Assembly (NCBI RefSeq): GCF_900236475.1
Contig: NZ_LT963352.1
Location: 4,666,501 to 4,730,500, forward strand
Source: Streptomyces chartreusis NRRL 3882
GTDB lineage: Bacteria; Actinomycetota; Actinomycetes; Streptomycetales; Streptomycetaceae
Direction: 5' to 3'
Length of the DNA stretch: 64,000 nt
A model generated the notes under the pieces. It saw only the letters and a program-made list of their open reading frames with translations. It did no database searches and was not told the origin of the DNA. Below are positions 7,905 through 16,347 of the stretch, in pieces (the first letter of the stretch is position 1; each line of letters begins with the position of its first letter). The position numbers were made by a program, and so were the translations under genes.

Positions 7905-8378
7905 CTACCGCGCGCCGGCGACCGCGAGCCAGTGGGCGACCCGGCGTACGGCGGCCTCGTCGAGCCGTTCGGCGAGTGCCTGGACGGTCGCGTCGTCCTC
8001 GGGGGAGAGGTCGTAGAGGCCCGCCCTGCTCAACCCGGACATGAGGACCTGGTGGCGACGGGCGGTCATGCGTTCCGCCAGGATGGTTGGTTCGGCGGCG
8101 GAGGCCTCTGGTTCCGGCCGGGGCGAAGCCGCCTGCTTCAGGGGTGTGTCGAAGCGGTGCCAGTCGCCGTCCTTCGGGCCCCACAGGGCGAAGGCCACCT
8201 CGTCCCCACGGGCCCGCAGTGTCTGTGTCATCTCGCCGAGGGCGTGCAGCACGGGTGAGCGGTGGGGCGACTCCGCGGCCGCCCGCCAGGTCTGCTCGGC
8301 CGGCCGACGGTACATCGCCACCCAGCGCGGGGCGCCCTGCGGTCGCGGACTCTCGGGACGTGTCTCCACTGTGCTCAC
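7905..8378 (-). CDS. Hypothetical protein upstream of ferredoxin
   Basis: The protein has 157 residues and I do not recognise its family. It is soluble, Ala/Arg-rich, with a conserved-looking start (PRWVAMYRRPAEQTWRA) and a helical C-terminus. There are no Cys motifs or nucleotide-binding loops. It heads the leftward group that continues into the ferredoxin gene, and the palindrome 64-78 bases before its ATG suggests shared control. A role as helper of the ferredoxin-dependent reaction is only a guess from position. Confidence 0.6.
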   Translation of the reverse strand: MSTVETRPESPRPQGAPRWVAMYRRPAEQTWRAAAESPHRSPVLHALGEMTQTLRARGDEVAFALWGPKDGDWHRFDTPLKQAASPRPEPEASAAEPTILAERMTARRHQVLMSGLSRAGLYDLSPEDDATVQALAERLDEAAVRRVAHWLAVAGAR

Positions 8379-8727
8379 CCCTGTACGTCGCTTTGGAAGC
8401 GGTACGGCAGGCCGGCCTCGGCAACGGCAGGCAGACCATAGCTGACGGATCGTCAGTTATCCAGGGTTGGAGAGCGCGGTCCGGTGGGGAGGATCACCAC
8501 GTCGTCCGGCACCGGTCCCTCCCCTCGTGGGGACCGGTGCCGAACGGTGGGGTCACCGTGGTCTGACTCCGCTGGGAGTTGGCCGGATGAGTGCGCTGCT
8601 GCGTCCGGATCCTGCCAGTTCCGGCCGCCGACGAGGAGTCTCCGGTTCCGGGTGGGCGGTATTACCGCAGGTCAGGCATATAGAGTGAGTTTTCCGGTCC
8701 GGACGTCCAGGCGCGGGGAGTTGAGGA
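8379..8727. other. Divergent intergenic region
   Basis: These 349 bp separate the ferredoxin operon (leftward) from the nSTAND-WD40 gene (rightward). The left part holds the operator-like palindrome at 8442-8456. The right part ends in TTGAGGA, the ribosome site of the GTG at 8728. I see no other gene or hairpin. Confidence 0.6.
8442..8456. promoter_or_regulatory. TetR-type operator-like palindrome before the ferredoxin operon
   Basis: CTGACGGATCGTCAG is a perfect 6-3-6 inverted repeat. Read leftward it lies between a possible -35 (CTGGAT) and -10 (TATGGT, 8435-8440), where a bound repressor would block transcription. It matches the palindrome before the ChsH2-like gene at 16349-16363 in 13 of 15 positions. 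Confidence 0.55.
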
Positions 8728-11700
8728 GTGGAGACCTTGGGTTCCGACCCCGGGGCACGCACCGCCTTCGCGGAGCGCCTCGCGCTGCTGTACAAGGAAG
8801 CCGGGAACCCGCCACTCAAACGAGTGTCCGAAGCGGTCGTCCGGCTCCAGCGCGTCGACGAACGCGGGCGTCCCGTCCGGGTGTCCGCGCAGCGCATCAG
8901 CGACTGGCGCCGGGCACGGAACGTACCCGCTCAGTTCACCGCCCTCGCGACGGTGCTGCACGTGCTGATACCCGAGGCGCGGCGCGCGCGGCCCACGCCG
9001 GTGTCGCCGGGCCTGTACGACCTCGGCCAGTGGCAGCGGTTGTGGGAGGCGGCGGTGGCCGACCCGGTCGGTGAGCGCGGCCCGGACTCCGCCGAGCCGG
9101 GGCGGCCGGACGCCGAGGCCCCGCCCGTGCCGCCCGGCGGGGTGTGCCCGTACCGGGGGCTGGCCTCGTACCGCAGGGAGGACGCCCGGTGGTTCTTCGG
9201 CCGGGAGCGGAGCACGGACGCGCTCGTCGCCCAGCTCCGGGCCGTGGCGGAGACGGGCGGGCTGGTCATGCTCGTGGGGGCGTCGGGGGCGGGCAAGTCC
9301 TCACTGCTGAACGCCGGGCTGGTGCCCGCCCTGCGGAACGGCGCGCTGGATGAGCGCCCTGATCGCGGCGCCCGGGGTGACAACAGCCACTACAGCGGTA
9401 CCGAAGACAACAGCCGTACCAACGGCGACAGCGACAACAGCCGTACCAGCGGTGTCGGCATCGGTCGGGGCCGCCAGGCAGCGGAGGTCGTACAGCTCGT
9501 GCCCGGCGGTCATCCCCTGGCGGAGCTGACCCGGTGCATCCCCGAGCTGGGACCGGTCGTCTCGGCCGGGGGCGGGGCCGACGCATCCGGTGCGGAGGAT
9601 CCCGTCGTCCCCACCACCGTGGGCCCACGCGTCCCCAGGGCCCCTGACGTCCGCGCCGCCGTCGCCGCCTGGGCGCGGCGCGCGGCGCCGTCCGGTGCGC
9701 GGCCGGTCGTCATCGTGGACCAGTTCGAGGAGACGTTCACCCTCTGCCCCGACGAGGCGGAGCGGCGTGCCTTCGTCGAGGTCCTGCACGCCGTCTGTTC
9801 TCCGGCCGGCGACGGCGACCCGGCCCCGGCGGTCGTGGTGCTGGGCATACGGGCCGACTTCTACGAACGGTGCCTCAGGTATCCCGAACTGGCCGACGCG
9901 CTCCAGCACCGGCACATGGTGCTCGGACCCCTGACCACCGCGGAGCTGCGCGAGGCGGTGACGGGCCCGGCCAAGGCCGTCGGCCTGGAACTGGAGCCGG
10001 GCCTGGCGGAGCTGATCGTCCGGGAGGTGAGCGCCGACGGCCCGCGCGGGGCGCACGACGCGGGAGTGCTGCCGCTCCTCTCGCACGCCCTGCTCGCCAC
10101 CTGGCAGCGCAGAAAGGCGGGCCGGCTGACGCTCGCCGGGTACCGCGCGGCCGGCGGCATCCAGGGCGCGGTCGCGGCGACCGCCGAGCGGGCCTGGTCC
10201 GGTCTCGACCCGGCGGCGCGCACGGCGGCCCGGCTGCTCCTGCTCCGGCTGGTCCGGCTGGGCGAGGACACCCAGGCCACGCGCAGGCGGGGCACCCGGC
10301 GCCAACTGGCGGAGGAGTCGACCGACCCCGGCAAGACCGAGGAGTCCCTGGAGGCGCTGGTCCGCGCCCGGCTGGTGACGCTCGACGCGGAGACCGTGGA
10401 GATCACCCACGAGGCGCTGCTGCACGCCTGGCCGCGGCTGCGCGACTGGATCGACGACGACCGGCAGGGCAACCTGCTGCGCCAGCGCCTGGAGGAGGAC
10501 GGCCGGGCCTGGGAGGAGTCGGACCGCGACACCTCGCTCCTCTACCGGGGCTCCCGTCTGGAACAGGCCCACGGGTGGGCGAAATCCGCCGGGGACACGT
10601 TCCTGACCCGGAGCGCGGTGGAGTTCCTGGCCGCCTCGGTCAGGTTGCGTCGGCGCACCATCTGGATCAGCCGGGGCGCGGTGGCGGCCCTGGTCGTGCT
10701 GGCGGTGCTGGCCGTCGGGGCGGCCGTCGTCGCCTGGAAGCAGCGCGACGAGGCCGTGTTCGAACAGGTGCTCGCCCAGGCTGATCGCGTCCAGTACACG
10801 GATCCCTCGCTGTCCGCGCAGCTCGACCTGGTGGCACACCGGCTGCGGCCGGACGACAAGGGCGCGAACAGCCGCCTGATCTCCATCGTGAACGCCCCGC
10901 TGTCCACGCCGCTGGCCGGCCACGCCGGCGCCGTCTACCTCACGACGTTCAGCCCCGACGGACGGACACTGGCGACCGCCAGCTACGACCGGACCGTACG
11001 GCTGTGGGACGTGACCGACCCGAAGCGCCCGAAGCCCCTGGGCAAGCCGCTCACCGGCCACACCAGCTGGGTGAGCAGCGCGGTCTTCAGCCCGGACGGC
11101 CGTACCCTCGCCAGCGCCTCCGACGACGGCACGATCCGGCTGTGGGACGTGACCGACCCCGGGCACCCGAAGCGGCTCGGCAAGCCCCTGACCGGCCACG
11201 ACGGCACGATCTACCTGGTCGCCTTCAGCCCGGACGGGCGCACTCTGGCCTCCGTCGGCGACGATCACACCGTACGGCTGTGGGACGTGGCCGATCCACG
11301 CCGGCCGCGGGCGCTGGGCAAGCCCCTGACCGGGCACAAGGCCGCCGTGCGCTCGGTGGCGTTCAGCCCGGACGGCCGGACGCTGGCGGCCGGTGGTGAC
11401 GACGGCACGATCCGGCTGTGGGACGTGACCGACCCCGGGCACCCGAAGCGGCTCGGCGAGCCGCTGACCGGCCACACCGCCACGGTGCACTCCGTGGCCT
11501 TCAGCCCCGACGGCCGTACGCTCGCCAGCGGCAGCTCGGACAACACCGTCCGGCTGTGGACCGTGGCCGACCGGCGTCACCCGGCAGCGATCGGAGCGCC
11601 GCTCACCGGCCACACGGGCGCGGTGTGGTCCGTGGCCTTCAGCCCCGACGGAAGCATGCTCGCCGCCGCCAGCGCGGACAGCACGGCGAGTCTGTGGAAG

Positions 11701-12879
11701 GTCGGTGACCCGGAGTACCCGTCACAGGTCGGCGCGCCCCTGGCGGGCAGCAGCGGCGAGATGTACGCGCTCGGCTTCAGCCCGGACGGGCGCACCCTGG
11801 CCACGGGGTCGGGTGACAACAAGGTCCGTCTGTGGGCGCTGCCGACGGCGGACATGATCGGGCGGACCGGAGTGTTCCGGCCGGACGGGCGGGTGCTCGC
11901 GACGGCGGCGCTCGACGGACGGGTCCGGCTGTGGGACGTACGCAAGCCCGGCAGGCCCGTGCCGATGGGCGAACCGTTCCGGCCCGAGGGCGGCGTGCGC
12001 TCCCTGGAGTTCTCCGCGGACGGCCGCACCCTCGCGGTGGTGGCGGGGAACCGGACCTTGCAGCTGTGGAACCTCGGCGATCCGGACCGGCCCGTCCCCC
12101 ACGGATCGCCCGTCCCCCTGCGCATCCGGTTCGCCGACCCGCTGGCGTTCAGCCCGGACGGTCGCCTGCTGGCGACGGCCGACGACGACCGCACCGTCCA
12201 GCTGTGGGACATCGGCGACCCGTCCCGTCCCCGCCCGCTCGGCGCGCCCCTCACCGGTCACAAGGGGTACGTCAACTCCCTCGTCTTCAGCCCGGACGGC
12301 CACACGCTCGCCAGCGGCAGCGCCGACGGCACCATCCGGCTGTGGAACGTGACGGACCCCGGACGTGCCGTCCTGCGGGGTGCGCCGCTCAAGGGCCATC
12401 TCGGCGCCGTCAACGTCCTCGCCTACAGCCCCGACGGGCAGACACTGGCCAGCGGCGGCGACGACAACTCGGTCCGGCTCTGGGACATGCAGGACCCCTC
12501 GAAGGCCTCGGAGCGGACGAGCCTCACGGGCCACACCGAGGCCGTCGTGTCCCTGACGTTCAGCCGGAGCGGCCGCACCCTGGCCAGCGGCGGCAACGAC
12601 AGCACGGTCCGGCTCTGGAACGTCTCCGACCCCGCCAGGGCCACCGCGATCGGCCAGTCGATGAGCCCCAACACCAAGAGCGGCGGCACCTTCCTGTCGT
12701 TCCGACCGCACAGCCACATGATCGGGGTGTCGAGCGGCACCGACACCATCCGGCTGTGGAACCTGGACGTCGACGACGCCGCACGCCGCGTCTGCACGAT
12801 GACCCGGGGCGTTCTGACGCCGGAGACCTGGGGCGAGTACCTCCCCCGGCTGTCCTACGACCCGCCGTGCGAGCCCTGA
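8728..12879 (+). CDS. nSTAND1 NTPase with membrane span and 14 WD40 repeats
   Basis: This 1383-residue protein has four parts. Residues 1-80 are a helical, XRE-like region. Residues about 145-640 are an nSTAND1 NTPase with Walker A GASGAGKSS (184-192) and Walker B VVIVDQFEE (near 327-335). A single membrane span follows at about 650-671. From residue 729 on there are 14 WD40 repeats, enough for two seven-bladed propellers. STAND proteins are ligand-operated switches. Here the span would put the propellers outside the cell and the ATPase inside. A low-complexity Asn/Ser/Arg insert (about 208-248) lies between the Walker motifs. Repeats 8, 10 and 14 are the most degenerate. GTG 8728 follows TTGAGGA. 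Confidence 0.9.
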   Translation: METLGSDPGARTAFAERLALLYKEAGNPPLKRVSEAVVRLQRVDERGRPVRVSAQRISDWRRARNVPAQFTALATVLHVLIPEARRARPTPVSPGLYDLGQWQRLWEAAVADPVGERGPDSAEPGRPDAEAPPVPPGGVCPYRGLASYRREDARWFFGRERSTDALVAQLRAVAETGGLVMLVGASGAGKSSLLNAGLVPALRNGALDERPDRGARGDNSHYSGTEDNSRTNGDSDNSRTSGVGIGRGRQAAEVVQLVPGGHPLAELTRCIPELGPVVSAGGGADASGAEDPVVPTTVGPRVPRAPDVRAAVAAWARRAAPSGARPVVIVDQFEETFTLCPDEAERRAFVEVLHAVCSPAGDGDPAPAVVVLGIRADFYERCLRYPELADALQHRHMVLGPLTTAELREAVTGPAKAVGLELEPGLAELIVREVSADGPRGAHDAGVLPLLSHALLATWQRRKAGRLTLAGYRAAGGIQGAVAATAERAWSGLDPAARTAARLLLLRLVRLGEDTQATRRRGTRRQLAEESTDPGKTEESLEALVRARLVTLDAETVEITHEALLHAWPRLRDWIDDDRQGNLLRQRLEEDGRAWEESDRDTSLLYRGSRLEQAHGWAKSAGDTFLTRSAVEFLAASVRLRRRTIWISRGAVAALVVLAVLAVGAAVVAWKQRDEAVFEQVLAQADRVQYTDPSLSAQLDLVAHRLRPDDKGANSRLISIVNAPLSTPLAGHAGAVYLTTFSPDGRTLATASYDRTVRLWDVTDPKRPKPLGKPLTGHTSWVSSAVFSPDGRTLASASDDGTIRLWDVTDPGHPKRLGKPLTGHDGTIYLVAFSPDGRTLASVGDDHTVRLWDVADPRRPRALGKPLTGHKAAVRSVAFSPDGRTLAAGGDDGTIRLWDVTDPGHPKRLGEPLTGHTATVHSVAFSPDGRTLASGSSDNTVRLWTVADRRHPAAIGAPLTGHTGAVWSVAFSPDGSMLAAASADSTASLWKVGDPEYPSQVGAPLAGSSGEMYALGFSPDGRTLATGSGDNKVRLWALPTADMIGRTGVFRPDGRVLATAALDGRVRLWDVRKPGRPVPMGEPFRPEGGVRSLEFSADGRTLAVVAGNRTLQLWNLGDPDRPVPHGSPVPLRIRFADPLAFSPDGRLLATADDDRTVQLWDIGDPSRPRPLGAPLTGHKGYVNSLVFSPDGHTLASGSADGTIRLWNVTDPGRAVLRGAPLKGHLGAVNVLAYSPDGQTLASGGDDNSVRLWDMQDPSKASERTSLTGHTEAVVSLTFSRSGRTLASGGNDSTVRLWNVSDPARATAIGQSMSPNTKSGGTFLSFRPHSHMIGVSSGTDTIRLWNLDVDDAARRVCTMTRGVLTPETWGEYLPRLSYDPPCEP

Positions 12880-12999
12880 CCGGACCGGGCCGCCCAACGG
12901 GCCCCGCAATCACCGCAGTTGAGTGATCCGAGTCACACCACGGGCTTTGCTGACGAACAGTCGGTTCCGATGGGCAAGCGCTTGTTACCCTTGGCCATA

Positions 13000-13039
13000 G
13001 CTCGACCGCTGGTGCATCCCCCGTCGCCAGCGGTCGAGC
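13000..13039. terminator. Bidirectional terminator between convergent genes
   Basis: A perfect 13-bp stem (GCTCGACCGCTGG with CCAGCGGTCGAGC) surrounds a 14-nt loop. It lies between the ends of the nSTAND-WD40 gene and the leftward GNAT gene and could serve both. Confidence 0.75.
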
Positions 13040-13041
13040 AT

Positions 13042-13629
13042 TTATGTGTGCGCGTGCCCCCGCAGGTCGAGCCGCATCAGGACCCGGGGGTGGCCGGCCA
13101 GCACCGAGGTGGTGGCTGCCGCGCAGGTGAAGCCGGCGCGTTCGAAGTTCTTCCGGAGGCCTGCGTACGCCATCGTCAGGTCGACCTTGGCGTCGCCGTT
13201 GTCGAGGGGGTACGCCTCGATCGCCGGTGCGCCGTGGGCGCGGGCGAACTCGACCGCTCCGGCGATGAGGGCGTGCGAGATGCCCTGCTTCCGGTGACCG
13301 GGGCGCACCCGGACGCACCACAGCGACCAGACGGGCAGGTCGTCGACGTGCGGGATCTTGCGGTTGCGGGCGAACGAGGTGTCCGCGCGCGGGGCGACGG
13401 CGGCCCAGCCGACCGGTTCGCCGCCGTCGTAGGCGAGCACGCCGGGCGGGGGATCCTGGTGGCACAGCTCGGCGACGTACTCGCCGCGGGCCGGTCCGCG
13501 CAGCTCGTTGTTGAGCTTGGAGGGGATCCGGTAGCTCAGGCACCAGCAGACGTTCGCACCGGGCGACTTGGGCCCCAGCACGGCACGAACGTCCTCGAAG
13601 ACCGTGGCCGGCCGAACGTCGATGCTCAT
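13042..13629 (-). CDS. GNAT family N-acetyltransferase
   Basis: The 195-residue protein has the GNAT fold. The acetyl-CoA loop is seen in WCVRVRPGHRKQGIS, followed by the helix SHALIAGAVEFARAHG. It should transfer an acyl group from CoA to an amine; the acceptor is unknown. It is the last of four closely packed leftward genes (primase-polymerase, unknown, DinB-type, GNAT; gaps of 34, 9 and 12 bp) and is followed at once by the hairpin at 13000-13039. Confidence 0.85.
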   Translation of the reverse strand: MSIDVRPATVFEDVRAVLGPKSPGANVCWCLSYRIPSKLNNELRGPARGEYVAELCHQDPPPGVLAYDGGEPVGWAAVAPRADTSFARNRKIPHVDDLPVWSLWCVRVRPGHRKQGISHALIAGAVEFARAHGAPAIEAYPLDNGDAKVDLTMAYAGLRKNFERAGFTCAAATTSVLAGHPRVLMRLDLRGHAHT

Positions 13630-13641
13630 GCGACCACGATG

Positions 13642-14175
13642 TCACGCGCCGCCCGGCCGCGCCGCCCGCAGCAGTCGCAGGTGGCCGATCTCCGTCACGT
13701 TCTTCATCAGTTCCGCGTTCACCCAGGCCGCCATGTGCGCGACGGTGTACCCGGGATCGTCCTGCGAGGGGAACGGCGCCGGGGCGTCCAGGTCGGCGTC
13801 GGTGAGGTCGTCCAGGACGGCCAGCCATTCCGTGCGCAGCCCGCGCAGCCAGTCGACGGCCGGTGTGCCCTCGCCGGGCCACACGACGTCCGTGCGGTCG
13901 CGGGGCGGGCGGCCCCGGGCGTGGTCGAGGGTCACGCTCCACCACCAGCCGATGTGCCAGCTCACCCAGGCGATGGTGGGGACGGGCACGGGGTCGGGCT
14001 CGGTCTCCGCCCAGTCCGGTACCCAGGTGCCGTCGGGGCCCCTGCGCATCGTCCAGCAGAGCGGCGCCGGTTCCCAGAGGAAGTCCTCCGGCTCCAGCCT
14101 CTCCAGGTGGTACTCGAACAACGACCAGGTCAACTCGTGCTGCCAGCGCAGCAGTTCCGTCCGTGAAGCGCTCAT
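13642..14175 (-). CDS. DinB/YfiT-superfamily protein
   Basis: This 177-residue protein has the four-helix DinB fold used by metal-dependent and thiol-dependent transferases such as the mycothiol-linked enzymes. Conserved features include the N-terminal helix LLRWQHELTWSLFEYHLE, the core HIGWWWS and the helix DPGYTVAHMAAWVNAELMKNV, with histidines spaced as in metal-binding members. The B. subtilis founder of the family is DNA-damage inducible, and this operon carries a LexA-like box upstream. The substrate is unknown. Confidence 0.75.
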   Translation of the reverse strand: MSASRTELLRWQHELTWSLFEYHLERLEPEDFLWEPAPLCWTMRRGPDGTWVPDWAETEPDPVPVPTIAWVSWHIGWWWSVTLDHARGRPPRDRTDVVWPGEGTPAVDWLRGLRTEWLAVLDDLTDADLDAPAPFPSQDDPGYTVAHMAAWVNAELMKNVTEIGHLRLLRAARPGGA

Positions 14176-14184
14176 CGGACGACC

Positions 14185-14649
14185 CTACGCAAGAGCCCGG
14201 GCGTCCCGCGCCAGTCCCGTCCAGTCGAGGTCCCGCAGCCCCGGCTCAGCGTCGCAGCCCGACGGCAGGCGGGGCGTGGCCTGGAACCAGAGGACGGTGA
14301 GCCGGGAGCGGTACGCGACCGGGTCGTGGGCGGGGTCGAGGGCCGTGGAGTGGAACGTGCCGACGCAGGCCACGGCGGGCAGGACCTCGACGGGTCCGAG
14401 GCCGCCCGCGTACTGGTCGGGGTATTCGCGCCGGGGCGGGAGCAGGTGGACCGGCGTGCCGGGGCGGGCCCGCTCGGCGGCGCGCAGCAGGCCGCGGATC
14501 CGCAGGTCGTTCACCGGCTTGCAGGGGTAGCCCTCCAGCAGGTCGCCGTACGTCGACGTGAACCGCAGCTCGGCGAGATCCACCGAGCGGCCGGAGGCCA
14601 GGACGAGGCGGGCGAGCGCCAGGGCCGGCGTTCTGACGTGCTGCTGCAT
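14185..14649 (-). CDS. Hypothetical protein between primase-polymerase and DinB genes
   Basis: The 154-residue protein is not recognised. It has no signal peptide, membrane segment or metal motif. The N-terminal helix (ALALARLVLASGRSVDLAELRF) precedes a region with STYGDLLEGYPCKPVNDLRI. It starts 34 bp after the primase-polymerase stop and ends 9 bp before the DinB-type start, so it is very likely co-transcribed with both. Confidence 0.65.
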   Translation of the reverse strand: MQQHVRTPALALARLVLASGRSVDLAELRFTSTYGDLLEGYPCKPVNDLRIRGLLRAAERARPGTPVHLLPPRREYPDQYAGGLGPVEVLPAVACVGTFHSTALDPAHDPVAYRSRLTVLWFQATPRLPSGCDAEPGLRDLDWTGLARDARALA

Positions 14650-14683
14650 GGGGGTCTTTCGGTGTTCATGGACGGGGCCCGGC

Positions 14684-15550
14684 TCATGGCCGGTGCCCCG
14701 TCAGCCGTGCCGCCGAGGCGATCGTCGCCCGGGCCTCCCGTTCGGACAGGCCGGTGGTGAGCGCCGCCTCGACCAGGGGATCCACGAGCGCGGGGCCGAT
14801 GCCGTCCTCGTAGGCCCGGCAGGCCGCCCAGAACAGCCGGGTGTTGCGCTGGCCCTCGTGCGCGGCGAGGACGAACTGGACCAGGCCCTGGCCGTGTCCG
14901 CCGGTCGTCGGGGGCGCGGGGTGGTGGGTGCGGGGCGGCGGCAGGAGCAGGCGCAGGAGGGAGCGCGGGCAGGGCGCGGGGGCCAGGTGCGCGGTCCCCG
15001 GGGCCGCGGCGTACACGCCCTGGCCGGTGCGGGAGCCGGGGCCGACGAGGTAGCCGCCGGCGCCCCGGATGTCGATGCCGGGCGCGAGGCGGCCCGCCGA
15101 GTTCGGGACGACGACGTCGGGCGGGCCGCTCAGCCAGAGGTGGCGGCCGCCGGACGGGGTCACGACGACCACCGTCGGCGGGATGGTGAACAGATGCCGC
15201 AGCGCCAGCTCGCGCAGGGCGGCCGAGGAGTCCGTGCCGGTCTTCACGTCCAGGTCGATGCCGATCAGATGGTGCGGGGGCAGGCCGCAGGCGATGCCGT
15301 AGCCGGTCGCCCAGGGCGCCGCGGCGAACAGTTCGCGGATGCGGGCCGGGTCGCTGGAGGCGTCGTAGACCCCGTGGCCGAGCCGGCCGCACTCGCCGTG
15401 GCAGGGGGAGGGCTCGTGGTCGTCACGGTGCGGGGAACGCAGTGCCGGGAGCTTGGTGCGGGACAGGGGGAGGACGGCCAGTCCGCGTTCGGCGGCTGAC
15501 AGGGCGTGTGCGAGGGCCAGCGTCGTGGCCTGCCGGTCGGTGGTGGCCAT
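14684..15550 (-). CDS. Bifunctional DNA primase/polymerase (archaeo-eukaryotic type)
   Basis: The 288-residue protein carries the prim-pol domain of the AEP superfamily, which makes primers and extends DNA. The metal-binding Asp pair is in LIGIDLDVK and the conserved His in SGGRHLWLSG. A Cys/His cluster near SPCHGECGRLGHG may bind zinc. Such proteins occur in plasmids and integrated elements but also as single chromosomal genes in Streptomyces. No helicase or replication partner is adjacent. It heads the four-gene leftward operon. The ATG at 15550 follows AGGAG, and a LexA-like box lies just before it. Confidence 0.85.
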   Translation of the reverse strand: MATTDRQATTLALAHALSAAERGLAVLPLSRTKLPALRSPHRDDHEPSPCHGECGRLGHGVYDASSDPARIRELFAAAPWATGYGIACGLPPHHLIGIDLDVKTGTDSSAALRELALRHLFTIPPTVVVVTPSGGRHLWLSGPPDVVVPNSAGRLAPGIDIRGAGGYLVGPGSRTGQGVYAAAPGTAHLAPAPCPRSLLRLLLPPPRTHHPAPPTTGGHGQGLVQFVLAAHEGQRNTRLFWAACRAYEDGIGPALVDPLVEAALTTGLSEREARATIASAARLTGHRP

Positions 15551-15879
15551 GCTCCTAGTTTCGTACGTACGTTCGAAAAAGGAAAGAGGGAGCGGGCGTG
15601 ACGCGCCGGGGGGCAGAGCCGGACGGGAAAACCGCGGGAATGCTTCGGCCCTTGCGGCACCTGGGTTCGAACGCCCCCTTTCGCTCCCGTCCGGGACGGA
15701 AGTGACGCAAAGGGGTTTATCGACTTGTCCTCACGCTTGCGTGCGAATGGTGGCTTCCGGGGTGGTTCGCCGGGGATTCGGTGGGCAACTCTGGACTCGC
15801 GACGTCGCACACCGCGCCGGGTGGTCGGCCGACTTCCCTGGTGACAGCAGTACTTCTGAAGTCCTGGAGGGACAACAAC
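15551..15879. other. Divergent intergenic region with LexA-like box
   Basis: The 329 bp lie between the primase-polymerase gene and the secreted-protein gene. They hold the LexA-like box (15561-15576), a purine-rich run, and GGAGG at 15866-15870 that serves the ATG at 15880. A TGGGTTCGAACGCC at about 15662 resembles a tRNA T-loop but has no cloverleaf around it. Confidence 0.55.
15561..15576. promoter_or_regulatory. LexA (SOS) box-like palindrome
   Basis: TCGTACGTACGTTCGA differs at one position from the actinobacterial LexA consensus TCGAAC-N4-GTTCGA. It ends 10 bp before the ATG of the primase-polymerase gene, upstream of its ribosome site, a place where repression would be effective. Confidence 0.6.
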
Positions 15880-16203
15880 ATGGCACGTACCCGTTCCGGC
15901 CGCGTCATCGCCGCCGTCTCCGCACTGCCGCTCGCGGCCGCTCTCTTCGCCGGTGTCGCGGCGGCGGACAACGGCTCCTTCGCGGACAACGGATCGATCG
16001 CGTCCGTCACGGAGGCCGAGCAGGGCAACCTCGGCAGCGGCGTCGGCGGCGACAACTTCGGCACCGTGGCCACCACCCAGCAGCAGGCCCTCGGCGAGGG
16101 TGCCACGAACCAGAGCAACACCGCCCAGGTCAACGGCTCGGAGCCCACGGCCGTCAACCAGGGCAACGCCAACACCGCCGTCACCTTCGCCCCCCTGTGG
16201 TGA
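15880..16203 (+). CDS. Small secreted Asn/Gln-rich protein
   Basis: The precursor has 107 residues with a clear Sec signal peptide (basic RTRSGR, hydrophobic core, cleavage near AAA-DN at about 29). The mature part is only about 78 residues, without Cys, and rich in Asn, Gln, Thr and Gly. Short motifs recur, such as NQSNTAQVN and NQGNANTAV, spaced like the Q-x-G-N-x-A core of curlin-type amyloid repeats. It is not a chaplin or rodlin by sequence. A structural, self-assembling surface role is possible but inferred. GGAGG at 15866 sets the start, and two strong hairpins follow the stop. Confidence 0.8.
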   Translation: MARTRSGRVIAAVSALPLAAALFAGVAAADNGSFADNGSIASVTEAEQGNLGSGVGGDNFGTVATTQQQALGEGATNQSNTAQVNGSEPTAVNQGNANTAVTFAPLW

Positions 16204-16209
16204 GCTGAG

Positions 16210-16236
16210 CGGGCCGGTGTACCGACCACCGGCCCG
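16210..16236 (+). terminator. Hairpin after secreted-protein gene
   Basis: A 10-bp stem (CGGGCCGGTG with CACCGGCCCG) and a 7-nt loop lie 7 bp after the stop codon. Confidence 0.65.
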
Positions 16237-16274
16237 CGTCCTGTGTGGTGTGCTTCGTTCGTGAGGGTGACATG

Positions 16275-16316
16275 CGCCTGTGCGGCGGTACTCCGGTACC
16301 GCCGCACAGGCGTTTT
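16275..16316 (+). terminator. Strong intrinsic terminator
   Basis: A perfect 17-bp stem with the four-base loop TCCG runs from 16275 to 16312 and is followed by TTTT. It insulates the ChsH2-like operon from the secreted-protein gene. Confidence 0.85.
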
Positions 16317-16347
16317 CGCGGCTGCGGGGTCTTGACGGTGTCATGTA

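Noticed and set aside
9301..11613. 770-codon open frame antisense to the nSTAND-WD40 gene
   Set aside because: It mirrors the WD40 repeats in the opposite strand (recurring VGHVPQPD phrases), which is a by-product of the repeats.
15658..15680. tRNA T-loop-like TGGGTTCGAACGCC
   Set aside because: No matching acceptor, D or anticodon arms are found around it, so it is not a tRNA and too short to call an attachment site.
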